Below the pieces are notes generated by a model. It worked only from the letters and a program-made list of their open reading frames with translations, did no database searches and was not told the origin of the DNA. From the NCBI GenBank assembly GCA_934045905.1, contig OW203771.1, forward strand, positions 1,798,001-1,862,000: 64,000 nt of DNA, in the 5' to 3' direction. The translations under genes and the position numbers were made by a program. Source of the stretch: Leuctra nigra (taxonomy: Eukaryota > Arthropoda > Insecta > Plecoptera > Leuctridae). Of the stretch, positions 1 through 10,295 are shown piece by piece. Every line of letters begins with the position of its first letter. Position 1 is the first letter of the stretch.

Positions 1-9
1 GTCTGTTAC

Positions 10-264
10 CTCTCCCGCTGCTGCCGCCAGTTTCTGTCCTGCCGCACGTGGCAAGTCTCGCGCTCCAGCGCCCGTTGGACAGACACCTCGCGTACATCTC
101 CCCGCCCGAGTTGGTGTTCAGCGTGTAGCCCGACGTGCAGGAGATCGCAGCCACCGTGCCCACGATCATCTTGAGCGAGCAGTCCACAGATCGCTCAGAC
201 TTGTGACACAAGTAGTTCTTGTCATTGCGTGATGACACGGCGTCGCATTTGGTGGCCTCCAGGA
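10..264 (-). CDS. Protease exon 5: sushi/CCP domain
   Basis: The acceptor ATGTTCCAG precedes 264 and a possible donor GTAACAGAC follows 10. The phase-1 start joins exon 4 to give Ile. The sequence has the sushi pattern: Cys residues spaced as in CCP modules, a GYTLNTNSGG turn, then RCLSNGRW and a closing ATC. It ends CGRTETGGSSGR, the kind of linker that carries the Cys bonding to a following catalytic domain. The end at 10 is uncertain because the window stops there. Confidence 0.75.
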
Positions 265-3200
265 CTGGAACATTAGACGTTATTAGGGCTGGGGGACATT
301 ATCAGACAGAATATTATGTTGAAAAAAATATGAATTTATTGTACAAATATTCGACACATAAATCTCAACGAAAATACACCGAAAATAATAATTTGAATTA
401 CTCGCTTATTTTGTTATTTTGACGAAGCTTCTAAGTTGTGCCCTCCCCCCCCCCCCCCCTTTAACCCCGAAGGACGTCATTTTTAGAATTTCAACGAGAT
501 TCTATTTTATAAATTAATAATTTATATATTGAGACTTTTTTATTCTCTTTAGAATTTTTTAGAGTTTAAACCCGTTATTAGGGCTTTTAACTGACACAAA
601 TATACAAATTATTTCTGCAAATATTCTACCTATACATTAATATAAATTGAAATCTAACATCGTTAATTTCCCGAACGAAGGCTATATCAATTCAAATTAC
701 TTACTTACTTTCAAATAATTGATCACCTAGTCTAATTAATGTCAGACATTTCAGAGCATGTAAGCTCCTAAAAGTCGATTTAAAGAGAATGAATTGTTGT
801 CTGAATTTGATGGAACCGATTGAAACGAAACCCTTATGAACCGGAACCGTTATTTTATTTCTTACAGAAACCGGAACCGGATCCGATATTCATTTATGTT
901 CCAGTCCCTTGTGTTTACACTGTAACATTTCTTTGAAGAATAGATTTTATAAAATATGTTATAGGAAATGTTACCGTTTTAATGGGGCTTAAGGTGATAC
1001 TAGCGCTCGGCCGTTTTAGAAAATTGAGAGGGATTTTTTTTTTCATAAGTGAGTGTAACTTTTACAGGATGTTCACATCATCAGTTTGATTGTATATTAG
1101 TAGCATTTTTTCATTTTTGCTTATTGCATCGTTAATAAGGCGCCGGTTATTCAACAAAACCGCGTAAATCTATGAAATTTGCGATACGATTGGAGACCAA
1201 ACCCGTAAACCAATTGATCTCAAATTTTAATCATAGTTAAAAAAAAGACAAACTTAGGGTTATCTTTTGGCACATTTTGGAAATGTAATTTTATACGGCA
1301 CCCAGGGAGACAGGAATATAGCTAATTTTTCACAAAAAATCACTAATTATTACTAATTAACGAAACAAAAAATAAAAAATGTACCAAAGGATAACCCTAA
1401 GTTTGTCATTTATCTAATCACGATTAAAATTTCAAGTAATTTGGTCAACCCATTTCGTCTCCAATCGTATCGCAAAAAGTGTCTACAAAAAGCAGCAAAA
1501 TTGCTCGCGCTTGCAGCACCTTAATAATAGGTATAGAAGTATTTGATATATTCCACATTTATAACGAATACAACAATCACTGTCCAATAATACTCACTAG
1601 CAGGCGCCTGACTCGTTATCCAGGAAATGTATCTGGAATCCGACACATTCGTAAACGCCGTGTACAGCTGCGCATAACATCTGTCATCCCGCACATCTGC
1701 AGGTCTGAAGTCCACACTCACAACCCCACGCACAAAGGGCAACCTCGTGTCCGGGTCAAGGGTTATGAACCCCCCACCCGAATCCCCGCTGCACACGCTT
1801 CTATTCTGATACAAGAATCCCGCGCAGTATTTGTCACTGGTCAAGGTGTTGATAATGTCTTCGGAGGCGTGGGAGCGTCTGAGTTCATTGATGCAGGCTC
1901 TGCGCTCGATGTAGGGAAGATCGATGGACTGAAGCACAGAACTTTGTGTGCCGTGTTCAGTTAGTCCTCGGCCTGCCACCTGAAATGGAAAGATGTGACA
2001 ATTGATGCAGGCTCTACGCTCAATGTAGGGAAGATCGATGGACTGAAGCACAGAACTTTGTATGCCGTGTTCAGTTAGTCCTCGACCCGCCCCCTGAAAT
2101 GAAAAGATGTGACAATTGATGCAGGCTCTGCGCTCGATGTAGGGAAGATCGATGGATTTAAGCACAGAACTTTGTGTGCCGTGTTCGGTTAGTCCTCGGC
2201 CTGCCACCTGAAATGGAAAGATGTGACAATTGATGCAGGCTCTACGCTCGATGTAGGGAAGATCGATGGACTGAAGCACAGAACTTTGTATGCCGTGTTC
2301 AGTTAGTCCTCGGCCTGCCACCTGAAATGGAAAGATGTGACAATTGATGCAGGCTCTACGCTCGATGTAGGGAAGATCGATGGACTGAAGCACAGAACTT
2401 TGTATGCCGTGTTCAGTTAGTCCTCGGCCTGCCACCTGAAATGGAAAGATGTGACAATTGATGCAGGCTCTACGCTCGATGTAGGGAAGATCGATGGACT
2501 GAAGCACAGAACTTTGTGTGCCGTGTTCGGTTAGTCCTCGGCCTGCCACCTGAAATGGAAAGATGTGACAATTGATGCAGGCTCTGCGCTCGATGTAGGG
2601 GAGATCGATGGACTGAAGCACAGAACTTTGTGTGCCGTGTTCAGTTAGCCCTCGGCCTGCCACCTGAAATGGAAAGATGTGACAATTGATGCAGGCTCTA
2701 TGCTCGATGTAGGGAAGATCGATGGACTGAAGCACAGAACTTTGTGTGCCGTGTTCAGTTAGCCCTCGGCCTGCCACCTGAAATGGAAAGATGTGACAAT
2801 TGATGCAGGCTCTACGCTCGATGTAGGGAAGATCGATGGATTGAAGCACAGAACTTTGTGTGCCGTGTTCAGTTAGTCCTCGACCTGCCACCTGAAATGG
2901 AAAGATATGACAATTGATATGAAAACATGCCGCTGGGTAGTTTCGAAGTGAAGAATTGACACCGGGAAGGGGGTTTGAGGGGCAAAGCCCCCAGTTTTAC
3001 GGCAGGGCGATTTGTTTTAGAATTTTAACTAGTTAAAGTGATTCTGGGGCTTTAAAATGCACAAACTGAAGGAATTAAACCCTCTCATTGTTGCCCTGCT
3101 GGGAATTTTTTCGAATATGAACATTTTAAAATCGATTATGAGATGCTAAACTGTTCAAATTACAGCAAATAACTGCTATTTCTGCCCCGCAGGGCACTTT

Positions 3201-6200
3201 TTTATAATTTAACAATTTTAAAGTGATTCTTGGATACTAAACTTAATTTTGTATGGTTAATGGGGAGTCTGCCTTAATGAATGAAGAGGGGGAATAATCC
3301 CCCCGTCCTACGCGCCTGACAAGAAGCCAACTGAAGTTTAGATCAGGTCCTGACAAACTATAAAGTGGGTATCACACTGAGTTGCAACCCGTGGTTGGAA
3401 CTGTCGTATGGAAACTTTTGTTGCAAAAGGAGGCAACCGCCTATCACACGCAACTGTTTGGGTTGATGTTGGTTGGTTCACATTGACACTCATGAGTTGC
3501 GCAGAAAGCAGTTGCCATAGTAACCAAAATAAAAGTATAGGGAATAACAAAATCTGACAGCGGCAATCCAAATCTCATATTTAGAGTGATTACTTGTGAA
3601 AGAAAGATATTTAAGTGAGTACAAGTTAATAATAATACGCACTATTTATCCATACACATGTTCAAGTTAATTATTAATCTGATAAATATGATTTATAGCT
3701 AATATTTATAGCATCCTATTGGTAAGTTCACGTCACGTGGTACCACAACAAATTGTTGGAACCGGAAAAATAGAGACTTCTCTATTTTTCAACCCAACCC
3801 GTGGGTTGACCAAATTCAGTCTCTGCACATGCGCGGCCAACCATATTTTCCAACCGACGGTTCCATACACGGGTTGCAACTCAGTGTGATAGGGCTGGTC
3901 CGCGACAGTCTTGATACGGCCTCGCTGGCTTTGTCTGTTCATAGTTACATGCACTTACAATAAAAAAATACCCAAAGAAGCAGACTGCTAGCTGGAAATA
4001 CATCTTCTACACACGGGAATAAGTTGAAAGCATTGGAAGAGAAATGTGAAATTGTGTCTATTTTACAAATGGTGGCATATGTAGGATTCCCATGTTATTA
4101 ATTTCGTTTTGTTTTTAAATTGAGATTGAAGGGATGATTTAAATACTGGACCTAATGTGTCATACATATGACTGCGATTAAATATTTCCTCATGGGCTCA
4201 TGAACCATCTCTCTTCAGACACCCTTTTAATAAATATCTGAATTGTATGTTCACCAAAATTATTCAGAGATCAATACGTAGTAATGTGACTTCATTTCAA
4301 AATCAAAGGGAAGATAAAAATCGGTTCAGGAACGAATATAAGTGCACCAAATTCAATCATAATATAAAAAATAATCCCTCAAAATTGTAATTTTTTAATG
4401 ATGTCTCTCTATCGTATCTTACAAGTTTGAATCTTGTTCGACAGAAAGTACATAATTTAATGGCAAAAACGTGTCTATGCAGGCGCGTAGGAACCAAATT
4501 TGAAAGGGAGGGGGGGGGGGGGGATATAATATTGTAAAATAACTTGAGCTGGAGATACTGTTGGCTGCGATGACTATGGGTGGTAGGGGGGGGGGGGGGG
4601 AGTGGAGGGAGGGACTCCAGTTACCTGCGGGCTGCACGGCCCCGGAATAATTTGGAATTTCAGGCATGAATCTGGAGCATTTCCCCCCTCTTTCCTACGC
4701 GTATGAAGTCAGTCCAAGCGATCTCATTGTCTCACTCTAGTCTAGGTGACCTCACATTTCAATGATAATAACAAGCTTTGATTGGTTATGGGACATGACC
4801 AGCAGTCATTCAGATTTGGTCAACGTTCAAGTTTTGTTTGGCCGAGTGTACCTATTTGAGGAAGGATATTCTTTGGGAACTCAGTGACAAACCTAATGCG
4901 TTACCCCGGGACAATTTGAATTATTTATTTATTTATTGTGGTACCTGCCAGAGGCAGGATGGCTATTGCAGGGCTACACTAGGTGCTCTCTTTAGCCGTG
5001 TACAGAAGTTTGATTGGACAGTGAACATTACTACTCGTACCAGGTGTGTTAGGACATGAATATCAAATAATGAACATAAATAAAATAGAGTAAAAAAAGA
5101 TCTCAAGAATTGCCATGAAATTGAAAGTTGTGAAGTTGTTTACTAACTAGAATCACACAAACACTGACAAGAAAGCGAATATCGAAATTTCCGACACTCA
5201 AGAATTTACGCTAGGAAACACAGAAAACACACGCAGGAATCTGTGCATACAGTGGCTATAAATTAAGATAGAATAATACGATCTCTCACCTTTCCGGTGT
5301 CTGTTGGAAGTCTGTTGTCGAGATCGATGTGGGCGATCTGAACTGCGTTTCCAATACTCGCCGGAGCAGCCAGCTCCATCAATGCGATGTCGAACTCGAT
5401 CAGTTTGGAAGTAGATCGATATTCCTGATGACTGATGTATCGCTTCACGTCTTTGTGTTGGACGGCAGGCTCATGGTTTTCCCATCTCGAAATGTAGTTC
5501 CCCAGAGCAGCCTTCCAGTTTTGAACACTTCGTTGAGATTGTTCGTCGAAACAATGCGCAGCTGTGGAGGAAAGAAGTTTTGTAAGGTACCATCTGACAT
5601 TTTGTTGTAATTTTGTATCAGATTATTTTCTTTATGTTCCCTGTTACAAAATGAAAATATTCGTAGAAAAAATGAAACTCCATTTTTAGGATTTTTTTAC
5701 AATAGAAAAAATGGTGTTTATTCAAAACGTAATATCATCAATAAATTACGCATTTTTATATCAATAAAGAGATGCGTATATTTATACGCATCAATAACGT
5801 AAACGTAATATAGAATTGTAATTCATTGTTGTTATAACAATGCATAAACACTACAATCAATCAGTGAACTTTGGAAACAATAAGCCTTAGAAAATCGCAT
5901 TTTTTAAAACCATTCATCAATATGATGTATAGGTCAATTTAAATGTTTAGTTATTTTGTTGGCAACTTAAGCCTAGTTTACCCGGTTCAATGTTTCATTC
6001 AATTCATTGAAATTCAATCGTTAGGTTCCACCAATGTAACCGTGTAAACGCGAAATTAATCTGAAGCACGTTCATTTAAAACTGCTCCTATTTTTCCTTC
6101 AACGAATTGAATGAAACAATGAACTGTGTAAACTAAGCTTCAGTTACGTCGTAACTGCTACTTACCGGTTAGAACCATAGTTGGAGCAACTAAAGTTCCC

Positions 6201-7722
6201 CCACACACAAGAGTATATCTGCCTTCGTCAGCTTCAGCAGAGGTTGTTGGTCTGTAGATTGTCACATGCCAAGGAACATCGGTTGGTTGCGTGTTTGTGC
6301 CATTTGCGATTAGCTTCCGTTTTGGTACAAGTTTGCCTGCAATCAAAAGTTCAGTGTTCTCAGATGTTTTTTGTTTAATTATTACGTAACTTCGCACTCG
6401 CGTTGAAGAGATTATGATAACACTTTTAAATTACTGAGTGAAAAAAAAAGTGTGTTTATAGAATTATGTTGTTGTTTTGACAAAATGTATGTATTTGAAA
6501 AGTATTTTAAAATACATAATACCTATAATATTTTTGACAGATATTGTGTCACTAATGCAAGGACAATAACGTGTTGAGTCAGAGCAGTTGCTTCTTCCCT
6601 GCCAACTGGATGACGTGATTGCAGCCATGTGTAAGAGAGAGAGGTTAAGATAACAGCAGGTCATCAGCTGATCACTCTGGCTTAGTTTATGTCCGGGTGG
6701 GGTGGCTTTTATTTACATATTGACATGAAGAAGAAAGCCGAAGCGCTGCTGAAATATTGCTCGCTAAGTTTTAATTTGTGTTTCATTGAGTACCTATAGG
6801 TGTAGGTTGGCTAGAGTGGCTGAGTTTTATCAAAATTAAATTGTGCTTGCAAGCTGGTCAGTTATTTACTTCCATATGACACCACGTTTATACTGATACT
6901 ATTTTATTAGCACATTTCCCATGTCAATAAAGTACATTTTGAATCATCAAATGAGAACAGAATTATTTTATTACAATTAGGTTCGGCTTTATTATATTCA
7001 TTGTTGTCGTCATTATAATATTATTTCATATTAGGGCAAAACTAAAGACGAATAATTATCGGTGTTAGACAATTCATAGCTTGCACGACCTTCTTTCGTT
7101 TCATATCAGCAATTCAAATTTATTGAATTTTCCACCTGAGGACGGACATTTTGTTGGCAAGTTGCCGGGTCAGATTTAAACATTGGGAATCGATGTATTT
7201 TTGAATGTGAGTGATTCCTCTTCGTACTAAAGATATCTCCGGAGCCGATACAATTTCCCAGGTATCCGTTAACTATAAAATATCGTAAAAAAGCAGAGAA
7301 TCACAGCTATTCTGCGTGCCATCAAGATGGCGGCAGGCAGCAATGAGATGACATCACGTGCAATGCATTTCTGTACCTTTGAGATAGAAGACCGAAAGTC
7401 AAAAATTATCGTGCCCACTTTGGGAATGATATAATGAACTCCAATCAATTGAAGTAATTGACTGATGTCAACAAATACAGTTATATTGAAGTATTCTCTT
7501 ACACAATGACGCATGGCACCTTGTAAATATGATTAGACGAAGGCAGAATTGCTGATTTTAGTGCCCATAGAAACATTGAAATGGACCTCCGACTCTCTAC
7601 CTCGGAGACACAGAACAACAAGATGGCCACTCTAGTCGAGCTACTAACAATGCACTGTACTCACCTGCAAATGCAGACGCCAGCAGAAGAACGAACACAG
7701 AGAGAGAAGCTGTGAGATGCAT
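10..7722 (-). CDS. Modular serine protease with C-terminal sushi domain (5 exons seen, gene continues past left edge)
   Basis: Secreted S1-family (chymotrypsin-fold) protease. Exons in order are 7722-7665, 6336-6166, 5561-5290, 1979-1598 and 264-10, all with GT-AG borders and matching phases (1, 1, 0, 1). Residues 1-19 are a signal peptide. The mature domain starts at Ile29 (LIANG, after Leu28). The triad is His79 (TAAHC), Asp134 (EFDIALMEL) and Ser234 (GDSGGG). The residue six before Ser234 is Ser, which suggests chymotrypsin-like rather than trypsin-like specificity. The third Gly after the Ser, the non-basic residue before the activation Ile and the linked sushi domain resemble the ModSP/HP14 group of apical immune proteases; that assignment is inference. 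The canonical GWG is GRG here. Domain order is odd: sushi usually precedes the protease. The sushi exon ends in CGR, the usual light-chain cysteine before a catalytic domain, so a second protease domain may lie beyond the window. Confidence 0.88.
265..1597 (-). other. Protease intron 4, containing a MITE
   Basis: AT-rich intron. A C-run lies at about 445-459. A TTAA-flanked element fills 993-1520. I see nothing else in 265-988. Confidence 0.7.
993..1520. mobile_element. piggyBac-like MITE, TTAA target-site duplication
   Basis: 528 bp bounded by TTAA at 989-992 and 1521-1524. Ends are imperfect inverted repeats: GGTGATACTAGCGCTCG, and on the reverse strand GGTGCTGCAAGCGCGAG. The body is itself roughly palindromic: ACGATTGGAGAC near 1180 is answered by GTCTCCAATCGTAT near 1462, and GACAAACTTAGGGTTATC near 1247 by GATAACCCTAAGTTTGTC near 1391. 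Decayed relatives lie at about 30370-30690, 33890-34205 and 61040-61500. TTAA duplication is the piggyBac signature; no transposase is present. Confidence 0.75.
1598..1979 (-). CDS. Protease exon 4: catalytic Ser, GDSGGG
   Basis: The acceptor CATTTCAG precedes 1979 and the donor GTGAGTA follows 1598. The 382-nt exon runs from phase 0 to phase 1. It encodes VAGRGLTEHG, the segment SVCSGDSGGGF and FTNVSDSRYISWI, the usual C-terminal strand and helix of an S1 domain. The first 93 nt plus the acceptor are duplicated eight more times immediately upstream (see the repeat at 1887-2912). All nine copies have Arg where nearly all S1 proteases have Trp in GWG. Confidence 0.88.
1887..2912 (-). repeat. 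Nine tandem 114-bp copies of the exon-4 splice acceptor plus exon start
   Basis: Exact period 114 bp (38 codons), nine units; the lowest-coordinate unit is the working exon 4. Each unit holds about 21 nt of intron tail ending in CAG and about 93 nt of exon. Units are nearly identical. Every unit keeps an AG acceptor at 1979 + 114n, and the whole array is free of stop codons in the protease frame (the intron tail reads CHIFPFQ). Using any upstream acceptor would therefore insert n x 38 residues in frame. Unit variation is small (Thr/Ile in HGTQ or HGIQ; one unit with LKS and GAG). Confidence 0.97.
2913..5289 (-). other. Protease intron 3, repeat-rich
   Basis: 2913-3369 holds G-rich transposon-like fragments (about 2960-3005, 3285-3310). 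A MITE occupies 3370-3891. 3892-4480 shows nothing recognisable. 4480-4690 is a repeat fragment with G-runs at 4507-4521 and 4587-4600; it shares CAGGCGCGTAGGAAC with 53560 and, reversed, with the 46171-47143 element. 4705-4850 belongs to the MITE family also seen at 18390-18520. The intron ends at the exon-4 array. Confidence 0.55.
3370..3891. mobile_element. MITE with 24-bp perfect terminal inverted repeats
   Basis: The first and last 24 bp (3370-3393, 3868-3891) are exact reverse complements beginning TATCACACTGAGTTGC. Similarity continues inward imperfectly (TTCCATAC, TTCCAACCG). No coding capacity. GGG lies on both sides, which could be a 3-bp target duplication, but this is weak. It carries an RFX-type X-box, GTTGCCATAGTAAC, at 3511-3524. 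Confidence 0.8.
5290..5561 (-). CDS. Protease exon 3: catalytic His and Asp
   Basis: The acceptor CCTCCACAG precedes 5561 and the donor GTGAGAGAT follows 5290. The 272-nt exon begins with the two bases that complete the Ala of TAAHC. It carries the catalytic His at its start and the catalytic Asp in EFDIALMEL, and ends in phase 0 after DTGK. The phase fits the next exon, which begins with GTG at 1979. Confidence 0.87.
6166..6336 (-). CDS. Protease exon 2: activation site and N-terminal barrel
   Basis: The acceptor TTGATTGCAG abuts 6336 and the donor GTAAG follows 6166. The 171-nt exon runs phase 1 to phase 1. It encodes the pro-segment, the new N-terminus IANG, PWHV and the first disulfide-region motif LVCGGTLVAPTMVLT. 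This matches the first strand block of S1 proteases (usually IVGG...PWQV...CGGSLI). Confidence 0.86.
7665..7722 (-). CDS. Protease exon 1: start codon and signal peptide
   Basis: ATG at 7722-7720 opens a 19-residue hydrophobic signal peptide (MHLTASLSVFVLLLASAFA). The exon ends after one base of the next codon at a GTGAGTA donor (7664-7658). It joins exon 2 to give Gly-Lys-Leu. The short pro-segment KLVPKRKL lies between the signal peptide and the protease domain, so no regulatory N-terminal domain (clip, LDLa) precedes this catalytic domain. Confidence 0.82.
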
Positions 7723-10268
7723 CGTGTTGCTCTTCACAAGATCAACTGTTTTCAACTCTGCTCTGCCAGGTCAGTGAGGTCAGCGATGATGACAGTGGAA
7801 AACACGCAGATAAGAGCAATGCGGCAGTCGATCTTGCAAGGTTACACTATGATGTTACGTCACTACAAGGTCGTGCCAAGTGTCGACTGCACGCACAGGT
7901 AAATGCTTAAGTGATTATAATACATGATCTCAGTATCGTCTCAACCACTTCATTATGACAAGTCTCCAAAAGCAGTATGCTATGTCTTGATTCGTCAAGT
8001 GGACATAAATGAATTTTGTTAGACCTTCAAAAGCCCCCTTCTCCTATGTCACAGCTTTATACCTTCATGATTGTATGTGCCACAAACGTGAGCCTTCCCT
8101 TCAAATAACTTTAAAAATTAAAACCACGCCACATAATTTTCATTTATAAGAAAATAATTTAAATGTGTGAAATGAGTTTGGAAAGTGTTACGTCACACTC
8201 CTACTTACCCCCTCCCCTGTCAAACTATATTGAATTCGCGATACCCCTGCTCCCCCCAGATTGCTTACGTAATATATAAACGCGCCCTTGTAAAAATATT
8301 ATATTTTGAAATCTACTCAACGTTATAAAAAAAAAAATTGGTGACAAACTTTATATCTATTCCTAAGTTAGTGATCGTGTTTTAATAATTAATAATGTAC
8401 AATATAATCACATTATTTGTTCACTTTATTATGAAACACATTGTTTGAAAATGTATGACAATTTATTAACTCAACGAGGGTCTACATATCACAATTTTGA
8501 CTCAAATGTAGGTATCCATCTTGGTGCGATTCAGCAAATATTGTATCCATGTGAAAATCATATAATATGTTTGGAATGCAGTATACGTTTTGATCAAAAT
8601 AATATGATGGATTGAAATTGAGGATAGACTAATTTGTTCATACTTAACTGCAACATGTCAAGAAGTAGGCGTCTTATTTATAAAACCGGGGATTTACTTG
8701 TTTATTGTCGTAGAAAGTGTATTTTGATTATTCTCTCAATATTGACCTATATGTTGGTTCACATAATTAGCACTTAAAACTGGTGTGGATTGTTTTTACA
8801 GTTAAGGGGGACTCAATTACAATCGAATGTGATTTTATAGTAGTTCTTTTAAATTGATTGATTGGATCGTATTTATGATTTGAGTTAAATTTATGTTTAT
8901 GCTTCGGGGAATGTCGGTGTGAGGTGTTCCACATAACGGTGTTCGCTCAACAACGCGTTACACAGAGCGTTTTCTAAGTGAAGATGATAATTTTTTTTCC
9001 AAGATTGATTAGTCCTTGATTATTTATTAATCTCCCACCAGAGGTCATTAATACATAATCTTGACCTCTGATGGAATGTGGCAGGTCAGATCACCCTAAA
9101 ATATTGCCATTATCCGTATCATCCGGGGGTTTCTCCCGTCTTCTTTCTACTTCTAAAGGTTTCTAAATCTAAAACCACAAAACACATTCTGCAAACGTGA
9201 CAGACTTAAAAGCTATTAATAATAGCTATTGATATTAAAAGTTTCGAAAATAAGGTACTTATCAACTAAATATTTGCACACACTTTCGCGCAACTGTGTA
9301 TGATGGTGTTTGTGTATGTAGATGAAAATATTTCCTGTGCTTGTTTCTTTGTTTGGTTAAGGTGAATGAATGCGAGGGAATCCCGTATTCATATTCACCT
9401 TAATTAGCGGCTAAAATAAATAAATACAATGAAAGGCAGAATGGTAAATATGAGTTCTTCAAAAGATTGAAGAGTTTTGCCTGATTCAATTCAATTAGAT
9501 ATAAATAAAAGAAAATTAAAGAAGAGAGCTTAATATGAATTTGTGAACATCACATTGAATTCGCTTGCATTATCGTCGTTGGGTTCGCGTCAATCGTGTG
9601 TGGGCCGTTCTTAAAGTAAACATCGTCGATAAAACTCCCTAAACATCGCTATCACTTTTAAACGATTCAAGTCATGAAGTTATCTTGGCAATAAAAACAA
9701 ACACTTATATTAACAATATTTCTGCTCACACCATGGTTCAATCTCGTGGAAAATCTTTTTCATATTTTCTATGAGTTTGTGATTAGTCGAATCAAAATTT
9801 AGCATTCACATTTTCCGTAAATTGAATGGTACAAAAGCTATGACATATTATCTCCAATGTTTACTTCGATTACAGACGACTCTTCAAGCTTACGCGAATT
9901 CGCATAACACAATAACACGCAACACGATTTCGCGTTGCGTTAATAATTCAGGTAATTACGCGAATTAACCACGCATGTTCGCCTCAGCCTATTAGATCCT
10001 GAATCACAGCGACATTACATCGACCAAATCATTTTGCGCTTCGAATTCTCAACTTAAAGGAGGAAATAAAGAAGATAAATGTTATTTTATAATAAACTAG
10101 TATAATGATATCAGACCTGTTTGGCAAAGTATGATGAATAATTACTTATAATGATTAATATGATGAATTGCTATTGAGATCCGGTATGCGGCGAGTCTGT
10201 ATGTGACGTCACAGCCTGTGAAGGAAGAGATTGTCGCGAGGAATCACTCAGTACGCAGCAAGCAGGCG
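7723..10268. other. Divergent intergenic region between protease and secreted-peptide genes
   Basis: About 2.5 kb with no credible gene. 8170-8280 holds a C-rich fragment. A Helitron-like terminus (CAACGCGTTACACAGAGCG, then CTAA) ends at 8977; its other end was not found. A perfect 9-bp inverted pair of nuclear-receptor half-sites lies at 9039-9070. The rest is AT-rich sequence in which I see nothing. Confidence 0.6.
10204..10252 (+). promoter_or_regulatory. Candidate core promoter: CRE and initiator
   Basis: A perfect palindromic CRE, TGACGTCA, sits at 10204-10211. TCAGT, the arthropod initiator consensus, lies at 10248-10252. The initiator is 19 nt before the ATG at 10269. No TATA box is visible at the expected distance. 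The spacing is plausible for a short 5' UTR; function is inferred from motif and position only. Confidence 0.4.
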
Positions 10269-10295
10269 ATGAAGATGTTGACAACTACAGTGCTG
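10269..10295 (+). CDS. Secreted peptide exon 1
   Basis: Nine codons, MKMLTTTVL, then donor GTGAGTTAG. Phase 0. It gives the first half of the signal peptide. Confidence 0.65.

Noticed and set aside
1479..1964. 161-codon plus-strand frame
   Set aside because: Antisense shadow of protease exon 4; no independent coding features.
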